DNA of 5,998 nucleotides from Methanobacterium sp. PtaU1.Bin242. Lineage in GTDB: Archaea > Methanobacteriota > Methanobacteria > Methanobacteriales > Methanobacteriaceae. Location of the stretch: assembly GCA_002067565.1 (NCBI GenBank), contig MVQZ01000263.1:1-5998 (forward strand), read 5' to 3'. A program made the position numbers and the translations under genes. Below the pieces are notes generated by a model. It saw only the letters and a list, made by a program, of their open reading frames with translations. It had not been told where the DNA came from and ran no database searches. The stretch's first letter is position 1. Each line of letters begins with the position of its first letter. Shown in pieces: positions 1 to 5,674 of this stretch.

Positions 1-170
1 AGTGGAACCATCTACAGTGACGAATTTACGGATATAGCAGAAAATGTTATATCCTATATAGATAGCCATGGAGCCGCGCCCAAGAATGTCTCAGACACCA
101 GCTTGGGAGATACCATGCGTTACGAATCGTTGATTTACATGTTTTCCAAAATCTTAATCTCCTATAAACC
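1..170 (+). other. Pseudomurein-binding repeat (PMBR-like) coding segment
   Basis: The first 56 visible codons show the usual repeat pattern: an A-x-x-V-x-x-(Y/F)-I helix, then G-x-x-P-x-x-V, a short T/S-L-G stretch, and an aromatic-rich LIYMFSKIL helix ending in YK. I recognise this as the repeat (Pfam PF09373 type) that binds pseudomurein in wall-attached proteins and phage endoisopeptidases of Methanobacteriales. More copies probably lie upstream. It shows that the upstream frame is coding and that the protein is attached to the wall. Confidence 0.75.
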
Positions 171-3100
171 CACTGAACATGCTCCGCATATAGTTTCGGT
201 AATTCCATGGTTGGCATTATCCGGTATAACTGGAAATTTAATTTTTGAGGATAACATATGCACTGGTTCTGATACCTTAGAAAATACTACTGGTGTAAGT
301 GGTACTGGTGCAACTGTCTCTTCATCAACAGATTGGGCATGGCAAGGGATCAGAAGCTTCAAAGTCCAAACAAACGGATCAACAGTCGGCGAATCAATAG
401 ATATCTGCAAAATAGGAACTGCTTCATTACCATATGCTGTACTGGTTCAATCTGGACAGACTTACACCGTATCTGCTTATGTAAAAGGATCCGGAACAGT
501 CCGCATCGAGTTAGTAGGCCGTAATTCCACAGGAACAGCAACTGAATCGTATAGCAGCCCGAGTATGGTTCTATCAAACATACCTCAAAAATTATCCATA
601 ACTCACCTGCTTTCTGATCCCAGCACCATCTATGCAACAGCTAAAATCTTGACCAGTAACACAGTTCAAACAATCACATTCTACGTCGACAGCATCAGTT
701 TAACTAGATATGATGAAGAGATACACAATGGGACTTTCAATTTCAGAACCCAGAAGATATTCGATAGTATACAAACTGCCATAGATGACCCTACTACCAT
801 AGACGGTGATACCATCTGGCTTGGAAACTTAAACTACACTGAAAACATCAACATCAACAAAAAAATCACCATAAGACCAATTTCTGGAGTTAACGTGGTC
901 ATTCAGCCATTAAACCCCACTTTACCAATATTCACCATAAATACCAGTGGAAGCAGCACAACAATACAAGATCTAGTTATAGATGGATCCACTGGTAATG
1001 CTGGTATCTATATTAATAATTCCGCAACCAATGAAATCTTAGGAAATAACATCATCAACAATCTTAACGGAATATATTTGTATAATTCCACTGAGAATGT
1101 GGTTTCAGGAAATATAATATTAAACAACAGCCTGAATGGTGTGCTTATCAGTGCAGGCTCCGATAATGAAGTCTCCAGTAATAAAATAACTTACAATTCC
1201 GTTGCTGGAATTAACGTCCAGAACTCCGATAAATGCCGGATTTACAGTAACTTAATCCACAATAATTATGATGGAATACATCTAAACAATTCCACAGCAG
1301 AAATTCACCTCAACAGTATAGTCGAAAACAGCAGATACGGACTCTATAAAGTAGGTAATGGTACTGCCAATGCAACTAACAACTGGTGGGGATCCAATAA
1401 CCCCATCGTATCCTTAACCAGTCCTAGTGACATCGGTATAGCTGGCGGAAGCGTAACATACGATCCATGGCTGGTACTCTCCATAAATAGTTCCACCGAC
1501 CGTTCAAACCGCAGCGGCACCCATTACAACTACATAATAACAGCAGACCTAGCCCATAACAACCATGGAAACGATACATCATCAGATGGAAACATACCTG
1601 ATAATATACCAATCTACTTCAATTCAACCTTGGGAACCATCAACAGCTCAGGATCTACCAAGAAAGGTAAAGCAGAACTTAAACTCACCAGCTCATCAGC
1701 AGGTACAGCTAACGTTTCAGTCACCCTGGATAATCAGACGGTTTCCAAAACAGTTAATGTAACCAGTGTAAATGTGCTTGGAGTGTATAATACCCGTACT
1801 CAGGAAAGTTTTGCTACAATACAAGAGGCCGTAGACGATCCTGATACAAAAGACGGAGACATAATAACCCTGGCAGAAGGTATCTATACTGAAAATGTAG
1901 CAATAAACAAAAAACTAAGTATACAACCAGTTACTGGAGCAAATGTAACTGTAGAAGCAGATAATTCAGATAAAAGTGTTTTCGTAATGAACAATGAAGG
2001 AAGCGGCACAACCATAAAAAACTTGAATATTGAAAGTTCTGCAGACTCTTACGGTATATCTTTAAGCCACTCCTACAACGTTAACATAATCAACAACATC
2101 ATAACAAACAGTTCCAAAGGAATATACCTATATAAATCGGGAAACAATATCATTACTGGAAATACTGTAAAAAACAGTCGTTATGGAATATTCCTCTACA
2201 ATTCAAATTGTAACTCTATATTAGGAGGTAACATAAAAATAAATGAAAATGGGCTTTATCTGTTCAATTCTGATAACAATCAAATAAACGGAACTATTAT
2301 TACCGAAAATTACTATGGAACTTATCTTTTCTATTCTAACAACAACGATATAATTGGTAACGTTATCTCTGATAATTGGGTAGGTACATATCTATACGAC
2401 ACAAATAGTAACAGCATAACAGGAAATAGCCTATCCGATAATGGTGTGGGGATTACCCATTACAACTCGATAGGCATAATTCTGTCGGGAAATAACTTTA
2501 CAGATAATTTGCTTGCAGATTCATCTACAATAGATTCTGGTGAAATGGTTTTAGCAACTACCATCTACAGTTGTGGAGCTGCAGCATTGGCTACAATACT
2601 TAAAAGTTTTGGAATTTATGCTACAGAAAATGAACTCGCTACCCTGGCAGGTACAGACGAAACAGGGGCAAGCTTTTATGGTCTTAAAACAGCGGCACAA
2701 TCCATGGGAGTCTCCGCAATAGGGGCAAGATTAACTGTTGACCAACTTAAAACGAACTATCTGGTAGTTTTGGATATAGATGGAAAAAAACACTTTGAAA
2801 TCATCAAAAATATCACAACCACAACTGTCTATCTATTTGACCCTAACTTAGGAAATATTGAAATGCCCTTAGATAAATTCAATGAAATGTACACTGGAGT
2901 TGCACTGGTTTTGAATGATACATTACCGCCAGGCACAGTATTGTTGACTGATGATGAAATGCGGGACATCAAAGCCCTTGGGTATTGGACAAAGGATGCA
3001 CACTACTTTACAATACCAGGTTTTTATTATCCAACCATCGAATGGAGAAGTTTCTCATATCCTGTGCCAGTTCTTAAATGGAAATGGGTACCGCCATATA

Positions 3101-3489
3101 AACTTTTTGGTATCATTCCTATACCCGGACATACAGAACCGTATATTACCCTAGAATGGCGTACAGGTAGCTACCCAGTAGTTGTATGGAGATATCAGCC
3201 TCCACAAAGATTTGTATATTATACACCAAGATGGGTTAAAGAAGAAGGAGAAGTATGGAATGACAATGTGTATATAAAAGTTTTCAAAGGAGCTATAGCC
3301 ATATCTACCGGTACTACAATGATACGAGGAGGTATAGGATTAATTGGTATAACAGAAGGATGGGGAACTCCAGCAGGTATCATATTAATAGGAATGGGTG
3401 CTGGTGTGACTTGGTATGGTGTTGAACAAGTTATAGACGGTCTTGATGATCCTTGGTCTGTAAAGCCAAATCGTTTTTTATACGATTAA
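1..3489 (+). CDS. Giant pseudomurein-anchored beta-helix surface protein with C39-like peptidase and C-terminal toxin-like tip (5' end outside window)
   Basis: The frame is open from base 1, so 1162 residues of a larger protein are visible; the in-frame TTG at 103 falls inside a domain and is not the start. Domains in order: pseudomurein-binding repeat (nt 1-170), jelly-roll/CBM-like domain (about 230-705), beta-helix 1 (727-1470), Ig/invasin-like domain (1471-1767), beta-helix 2 (1768-2520), C39-like papain-fold peptidase (2545-2922), then a 170-residue tip (about 2977-3486). Many N-x-S/T sequons fit an exported glycoprotein. Pseudomurein-binding repeats hold proteins in methanogen walls, and beta-helices act as stalks in adhesins and CdiA-type toxins. 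A peptidase just before a C-terminal tip is a common polymorphic-toxin arrangement. With a small membrane-protein gene 84 bases downstream and an orphan tip beyond it, I infer a contact-dependent toxin. A plain adhesin-like protein is the alternative. The secretion signal is not visible because the 5' end is missing. Confidence 0.85.
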   Translation, partial: SGTIYSDEFTDIAENVISYIDSHGAAPKNVSDTSLGDTMRYESLIYMFSKILISYKPTEHAPHIVSVIPWLALSGITGNLIFEDNICTGSDTLENTTGVSGTGATVSSSTDWAWQGIRSFKVQTNGSTVGESIDICKIGTASLPYAVLVQSGQTYTVSAYVKGSGTVRIELVGRNSTGTATESYSSPSMVLSNIPQKLSITHLLSDPSTIYATAKILTSNTVQTITFYVDSISLTRYDEEIHNGTFNFRTQKIFDSIQTAIDDPTTIDGDTIWLGNLNYTENININKKITIRPISGVNVVIQPLNPTLPIFTINTSGSSTTIQDLVIDGSTGNAGIYINNSATNEILGNNIINNLNGIYLYNSTENVVSGNIILNNSLNGVLISAGSDNEVSSNKITYNSVAGINVQNSDKCRIYSNLIHNNYDGIHLNNSTAEIHLNSIVENSRYGLYKVGNGTANATNNWWGSNNPIVSLTSPSDIGIAGGSVTYDPWLVLSINSSTDRSNRSGTHYNYIITADLAHNNHGNDTSSDGNIPDNIPIYFNSTLGTINSSGSTKKGKAELKLTSSSAGTANVSVTLDNQTVSKTVNVTSVNVLGVYNTRTQESFATIQEAVDDPDTKDGDIITLAEGIYTENVAINKKLSIQPVTGANVTVEADNSDKSVFVMNNEGSGTTIKNLNIESSADSYGISLSHSYNVNIINNIITNSSKGIYLYKSGNNIITGNTVKNSRYGIFLYNSNCNSILGGNIKINENGLYLFNSDNNQINGTIITENYYGTYLFYSNNNDIIGNVISDNWVGTYLYDTNSNSITGNSLSDNGVGITHYNSIGIILSGNNFTDNLLADSSTIDSGEMVLATTIYSCGAAALATILKSFGIYATENELATLAGTDETGASFYGLKTAAQSMGVSAIGARLTVDQLKTNYLVVLDIDGKKHFEIIKNITTTTVYLFDPNLGNIEMPLDKFNEMYTGVALVLNDTLPPGTVLLTDDEMRDIKALGYWTKDAHYFTIPGFYYPTIEWRSFSYPVPVLKWKWVPPYKLFGIIPIPGHTEPYITLEWRTGSYPVVVWRYQPPQRFVYYTPRWVKEEGEVWNDNVYIKVFKGAIAISTGTTMIRGGIGLIGITEGWGTPAGIILIGMGAGVTWYGVEQVIDGLDDPWSVKPNRFLYD
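230..705 (+). other. Jelly-roll, carbohydrate-binding-module-like domain
   Basis: The segment opens with N-L-I-F-E-D-N and runs through alternating beta-strand stretches, including Q-S-G-Q-T-Y-T-V-S-A-Y-V-K-G and a final T-F-Y-V-D-S-I-S-L. This is the usual opening, middle and closing pattern of CBM4/9 or galactose-binding-like domains. It probably binds glycan or acts as a spacer on the cell surface. No catalytic motif is visible. Confidence 0.55.
727..1470 (+). repeat. Beta-helix module 1 (PbH1/NosD-like repeats)
   Basis: The translation has about 22-24-residue coils with recurring N-x-I and G-I-x-L-x-N-S steps, typical of right-handed parallel beta-helices. The entry segment, with F-R-T-Q, I-Q-x-A-I-D-D-P, D-G-D-T-I and Y-T-E-N-I-N-I-N-K-K, is repeated at the start of module 2, so the two modules arose by duplication. 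It closes with the N-N-W-W-G-S-N-N-P motif that often ends these domains in methanogen adhesin-like proteins. The likely role is a rigid stalk outside the cell. Confidence 0.8.
1471..1767 (+). other. Ig-like (invasin/Big_1-type) linker domain
   Basis: Between the two beta-helices lie about 99 residues with the features of bacterial Ig-like invasin domains: an I-I-T-A-D-L-x-H-N strand, a D-N-I-P-I-Y-F strand followed by G-T-I-N-S-S-G, a G-K-A-E-L-K-L-T-S strand, and a closing A-G-T-A-N-V-S-V-T-L-D-N-Q segment. This is a structural spacer. The assignment rests on pattern only. Confidence 0.6.
1768..2520 (+). repeat. Beta-helix module 2 (PbH1/NosD-like repeats)
   Basis: This is the second copy of the beta-helix. 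The entry resembles module 1 (T-R-T-Q-E-S-F-A-T-I-Q, A-V-D-D-P, D-G-D-I-I, Y-T-E-N-V-A-I-N-K-K), followed by at least six coils of the type G-x-Y-L-(Y/F)-x-S-x-x-N-x-I-x-G-N. The coils are very regular and rich in Asn and Tyr. The module leads straight into the peptidase domain, so it puts the peptidase and tip at the far end of the stalk. Confidence 0.8.
2545..2922 (+). other. C39-like papain-fold peptidase domain
   Basis: The Cys motif Y-S-C-G-A-A-A-L-A-T-I-L has its Cys codon at 2572-2574. The His lies in K-K-H-F-E-I (codon 2791-2793) and the Asp in L-F-D-P-N-L-G (codon 2839-2841), in the order and spacing expected for C39 peptidases. C39 enzymes normally cut leader peptides in ABC exporters, but here there are no ABC-transporter membrane or ATPase regions. 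The usual Gln six residues before the Cys is an Ala here. An autoprocessing role that releases the tip is inferred; an inactive or binding domain is possible. Confidence 0.75.
2647..2666 (+). repeat. 20-bp direct repeat, copy 1 (cassette junction)
   Basis: The 20 bases GCAGGTACAGACGAAACAGG occur exactly here and again at 3943-3962. They encode A-G-T-D-E-T-G in the same frame in both places, inside the C39 domain after the catalytic Cys. The spacing is 1296 bp, a multiple of three, so recombination between the copies keeps the reading frame. Confidence 0.9.
2977..3486 (+). other. Toxin-like C-terminal tip 1
   Basis: These 170 codons follow the conserved D-E-M-R-D-I-K-A boundary. The first half is unusually rich in Trp, Tyr and Pro and contains two related blocks (3016-3096 and 3124-3204) of the pattern W-R-x-x-S-Y-P-V-x-V. 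The second half has Gly-rich hydrophobic stretches suited to membrane insertion, with motifs such as R-G-G-I-G-L-I-G-I and I-I-L-I-G-M-G-A-G-V. It ends with a D-D-P near the C terminus. I recognise no known family. Because the neighbouring gene encodes a small membrane protein, I infer a membrane-active or pore-forming toxin. Confidence 0.5.
3016..3204 (+). repeat. Tandem Trp/Pro-rich protein repeat in tip 1
   Basis: Two blocks of about 27 residues, coded by 3016-3096 and 3124-3204, share the order P-G, P, I-x-(W/L), W-R, S-Y-P-V-x-V, an aromatic pair and P-P. The DNA has diverged more than the protein pattern. Orphan tip 2 has a looser version, with strands ending in K-W or R-Y, so the two tips may be distant relatives. 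Confidence 0.55.
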
Positions 3490-3573
3490 CCTATTCCTCG
3501 GGGATCACCAAATAATAATTTTTAAAATTAACTATATTATAAAAGGTTGTAAAAAGTATACGGAGAAAAAGAA
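3490..3573 (+). promoter_or_regulatory. AT-rich leader with TATA-like box and ribosome binding site for the first immunity gene
   Basis: The 84-base gap holds an AT-rich TATA-like stretch at about 3520-3543 and a GGAG ribosome binding site at 3562-3565, 8 bases before the ATG at 3574. Its own promoter would allow the small membrane protein to be made even when the large gene is silent, as expected for immunity. The TATA call is by eye; the ribosome binding site is clear. Confidence 0.45.
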
Positions 3574-3936
3574 ATGCAAAAAGAATCAGTGTGGATAATT
3601 ATTTATGTGCTAGTTGCTATAGGTGCATTTTTATCATTTTTAATTTATGGAAACTTTAGAGATTTATTAATAAGTATTATTATTCTACCTGTCTTTTTCA
3701 TCGAAATATTCAGGATTAAAAAAATAAGTTTTAAGTTATTATTAAGAAGTTTAGTAGGTGTAATAATAATCCAGATTTTAGCTATTTCATATATTTATTT
3801 AAACATGCTTTCATATCTAAAAACCACAAATGATTACCTGTTTTTTTATATCTTTTTAGGATTGATAATACTCACCACGTTTTCATTGGTTTATATGTAC
3901 CGTCGTAGAGACCAAATAAATAACAATCATGTCTAA
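3574..3936 (+). CDS. Small four-helix membrane protein, probable immunity protein 1
   Basis: The 120-residue protein has four hydrophobic helices at about residues 7-25, 29-47, 56-76 and 88-108, a basic loop (F-R-I-K-K) between helices 2 and 3, and a basic tail (Y-R-R-R-D). The ATG is supported by GGAG 8 bases upstream. It has no enzymatic motif and no family I recognise. Helix spacing, an aromatic/basic stretch after helix 2 and an N-M-L-x-Y motif after helix 3 match the N-terminal part of the gene at 4996, so the two are probably homologues. The gene is much more AT-rich than the upstream gene (15 G+C of 60 bases at 3601-3660, against 29 of 60 at 1501-1560). Sitting directly after a toxin-like tip and before an orphan tip, it fits an immunity protein that protects the membrane. 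A general membrane protein of unknown role is the alternative. Confidence 0.75.
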   Translation: MQKESVWIIIYVLVAIGAFLSFLIYGNFRDLLISIIILPVFFIEIFRIKKISFKLLLRSLVGVIIIQILAISYIYLNMLSYLKTTNDYLFFYIFLGLIILTTFSLVYMYRRRDQINNNHV

Positions 3937-3939
3937 TGA

Positions 3940-4788
3940 CTAGCAGGTACAGACGAAACAGGAACTAGTTTAGATGGATTAAAGAGGGCAGCAGAAGCTA
4001 AAGGAGCAACTGCAATAGCAAGATTAACCATAGACCAACTTAGAGCCAATTATTTGGTAGTTCTGTCTATCAATGGAAATAATCACTTCGAAGTTATACA
4101 AAACATCACAGATACAACAGTTTATCTATTCGACCCTAACCTGGGAAACATTGAAATGACACGGGATAAATTCAATGAACTCTACACAGGTATTGCACTA
4201 ATCATCAACGACCAACCACCAGTAAACGCCACACTATTAACCCCTGATGAAATGAGAGACATCAAAGCAATGTGGCACAAAGTTAAAATTGGAGCATGGT
4301 ATGAACCCCCACACTTCGTAATAGCTGGTTGGAAAAAAACATATTACAGCTTTTCTATACCTATCATTCATGTGAAGTGGGTATCAGTTTATAGATGGGG
4401 ACCAATCAATATTGGATACTGGTCGGCAAGTGTAAGTTGGAAAACTATAACTATAGGCATATGGACACCTGTTTTCCGTTACGTACCAGGCAGATGGCAT
4501 AACATATATGTCACAGTTCCTGATGTGAAAGTCACCAAGATGATGTCTGAAAAACAGGCTCTAGACAACGCTGTTATCCGATTAGGAACTTTAGGGGCTG
4601 TACTCGGTATTTTTGTCCCTGGGTTGGGTGAAGCTGAAGTGGGCAGCCTTGCATTTGGAGCTTCAGCTACAACTACGTTTTTATCAGGATTATCAATAGG
4701 ATATAATCTAGATACGGTTTATCATGCGTTTAATGATCCATATGTAGTGTATGATATTGAAGGAATTAAATATTATTCCTATTGTTAA
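3940..4788 (+). pseudogene. Silent orphan toxin cassette: second half of C39 domain plus alternative tip 2, no start codon
   Basis: The open frame of 282 codons begins right after in-frame stops (TAA 3934, TGA 3937). The first in-frame TTG is at 4054 and the first ATG at 4156; both fall inside the C39 domain and neither has a good ribosome binding site. Residues 1-110 are about 70% identical by eye to the large gene from the 20-bp repeat to D-E-M-R-D-I-K-A. The C39 His (codon 4084-4086) and the F-D-P-N-L-G Asp are kept, but the Cys half is absent. The remaining 172 residues are a different tip, again Trp/Tyr-rich (K-W-V-S-V-Y-R-W, F-R-Y-V-P-G-R-W), followed by a Gly/Ala-rich hydrophobic region and an N-D-P near the end. 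The frame carries no internal stop, so it is conserved rather than decayed. This is how orphan toxin modules look behind CdiA and Rhs genes. Expression would need recombination into the large gene; weak translation from 4054 cannot be excluded. Confidence 0.75.
3943..3962 (+). repeat. 20-bp direct repeat, copy 2 (start of orphan cassette)
   Basis: This is the exact second copy of the 20-bp sequence at 2647-2666. Recognisable homology to the large gene begins here, only 6 bases after the stop codon of the preceding small gene. It marks the left edge of the orphan cassette. Confidence 0.9.
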
Positions 4789-4849
4789 AATTACTCTAGT
4801 TAGTCACGGCTTCTAACCGTAAAATAGTAAAAAGTAAAGGAGCAGTACT

Positions 4850-4897
4850 ATGGTATTTTCCTTTAATTTTTCTTTATTTAATGAAATTCAATTTTAG
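4850..4897 (+). pseudogene. Possible relict start of a lost immunity gene (15 codons)
   Basis: A good ribosome binding site, AAAGGAG at 4836-4842, precedes an ATG at 4850 that opens only 15 codons (M-V-F-S-F-N-F-S-L-F-N-E-I-Q-F). The leader shares GTAAAAAGTA followed by GGAG with the leader of the first small membrane gene (3549-3565 against 4827-4842), and it sits at a similar place after the tip. It may be the remains of the immunity gene that once followed tip 2, or a leader peptide. Chance is possible. Confidence 0.3.
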
Positions 4898-4917
4898 GAG
4901 TGTAAAAAACTTTATTA

Positions 4918-4990
4918 TTAATTTTTTTATAATATAAAATATTCAGATAAATCTTTTAAACAGAGAGAATTAAACATAAACATGGGTGAA
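4918..4990 (+). promoter_or_regulatory. Promoter candidate and ribosome binding site for the TPR membrane gene
   Basis: An AT-only run with the TATA-like TTTTTATAATATAAAA lies at about 4923-4938. A transcription start about 25 bases further on would leave a leader of about 35 bases. GGTGA at 4985-4989 fits the archaeal anti-Shine-Dalgarno sequence and lies 6 bases before the ATG at 4996. It suggests expression independent of the silent cassette upstream. Confidence 0.45.
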
Positions 4991-4995
4991 ATTTT

Positions 4996-5616
4996 ATGAA
5001 ACAAGGTTTAAATAATGCGTTAATCATCAGTTATTCTTTATTTTTGATTATTCTTTTAATTTATATCAGTTCCAATCCATTTTATGTTCCGCTAATACTT
5101 CTCTTTTTATTTGGAATTATAACTGGATTTTTTGAATTTAGAGAATATTACAATAAAATATCTTATTCTATTGCCTTAGTTGTGCTTTTAGTGGTGATGT
5201 GGGCAGTTACTATTCAATTTTCTTCAAGTATAAACATGTTATATTACATAGAAACAGGAATAATTTCACTTCTTATCATAGGATATTATATCTACACAAT
5301 TAAAACCTGGAAAAACAATGAAAACGCATTAAAACCTTATAATAAAGCTCTGACGGTAAACCCAAACGACACTACAGCATTAAATAATAAAGGCGTTGAG
5401 TTAACAAGTCAAAAAAAATATGAAAGAGCAATGGAATGTTTTGATAAAGTCCTAGAATTAGATCCTGAAGATGTAGCAGCGTGGTATAACGAAAGTATTC
5501 TACTTAAAAAAGAAAAAAAAGACCAAAAATCCAAAAATTATCTTGATAAGGCGTTAGAATTGGATCCTAGATTAGAAAGAATTAAAAATTCGGGAGAATT
5601 ACTTTTAAAAAAATGA
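4996..5616 (+). CDS. Four-helix membrane protein with C-terminal TPR repeats, probable immunity protein 2
   Basis: The 206-residue protein has helices at about 8-25, 29-47, 56-75 and 85-103, almost the same spacing as the 120-residue protein at 3574. A cytoplasmic part follows with a partial TPR helix (109-125) and two TPR units (126-159 and 160-193), shown by A-L-N-N-K-G, A-M-E-C-F-D-K-V-L-E-L-D-P-E-D and Y-L-D-K-A-L-E-L-D-P. TPRs bind other proteins and are very common in Methanobacteria. The start is fixed by GGTGA 6 bases upstream. The membrane part resembles the proteins at 3574 (N-M-L-x-Y after helix 3) and 5663 (Y-I-S-S-N-P between helices 1 and 2). The position downstream of orphan tip 2 suggests it protects against that tip. 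The TPR tail is unusual for an immunity protein, so a separate membrane scaffold role remains possible. Confidence 0.7.
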   Translation: MKQGLNNALIISYSLFLIILLIYISSNPFYVPLILLFLFGIITGFFEFREYYNKISYSIALVVLLVVMWAVTIQFSSSINMLYYIETGIISLLIIGYYIYTIKTWKNNENALKPYNKALTVNPNDTTALNNKGVELTSQKKYERAMECFDKVLELDPEDVAAWYNESILLKKEKKDQKSKNYLDKALELDPRLERIKNSGELLLKK

Positions 5617-5629
5617 CTTTAAGGTATGT

Positions 5630-5674
5630 AAAATGAATTATTAAAATGAATTATAGATTAAAATGAATTATAGA
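5630..5674 (+). repeat. Short tandem repeats each carrying an ATG
   Basis: AAAATGAATTAT occurs at 5630-5641, 5643-5654 and 5660-5671. The last two copies sit in a 17-base unit, TTAAAATGAATTATAGA, repeated exactly at 5641-5657 and 5658-5674. Each copy contains ATG-AAT-TAT; the first two frames stop after 3 and 6 codons and only the third opens the small gene at 5663. The units look like replication-slippage copies of the gene start. Confidence 0.85.

Noticed and set aside
162..637. Overlapping open frames on both strands within the large gene
   Set aside because: They overlap a clear multi-domain coding frame, have no recognisable motifs and no ribosome binding sites.
1424..1762. Short frames on both strands across the Ig-like region
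   Set aside because: They are shadows of the main frame, with compositions typical of shifted frames.
727..2520. NosD-type copper maturation protein
   Set aside because: The beta-helix repeats match that fold, but the wall-binding repeat, Ig-like spacer and C39/tip ending point to a surface stalk. No nos genes are nearby.
2545..2922. Bacteriocin ABC exporter with C39 domain
   Set aside because: There is no ABC-transporter membrane domain and no Walker A or signature motif in the window.
2951..3154. 67-codon frame inside tip 1
   Set aside because: It overlaps the conserved D-E-M-R-D-I-K-A boundary and the aromatic repeats of the main frame, with no independent support.
3493..3505. Hairpin ATTCC-TCG-GGGAT after the large gene as a terminator
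   Set aside because: The stem is 5 pairs with one G-T and no immediate T-run follows; too weak to call.
3937..4053. Insertion sequence or integrase-made junction at the orphan cassette
   Set aside because: No transposase, integrase, terminal inverted repeat or target duplication is seen; homologous recombination at the shared C39 sequence is enough.
4054..4788. Independent 244-residue gene starting at TTG 4054
   Set aside because: Homology continues in frame upstream to 3943, the TTG lies inside the C39 domain and has no ribosome binding site. A start-less cassette explains it better, though weak translation is not excluded.
4799..4817. Inverted repeat GTTAG/CTAAC after the orphan cassette
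   Set aside because: A 5-base stem with a 9-base loop and no T-run is expected by chance in AT-rich DNA.
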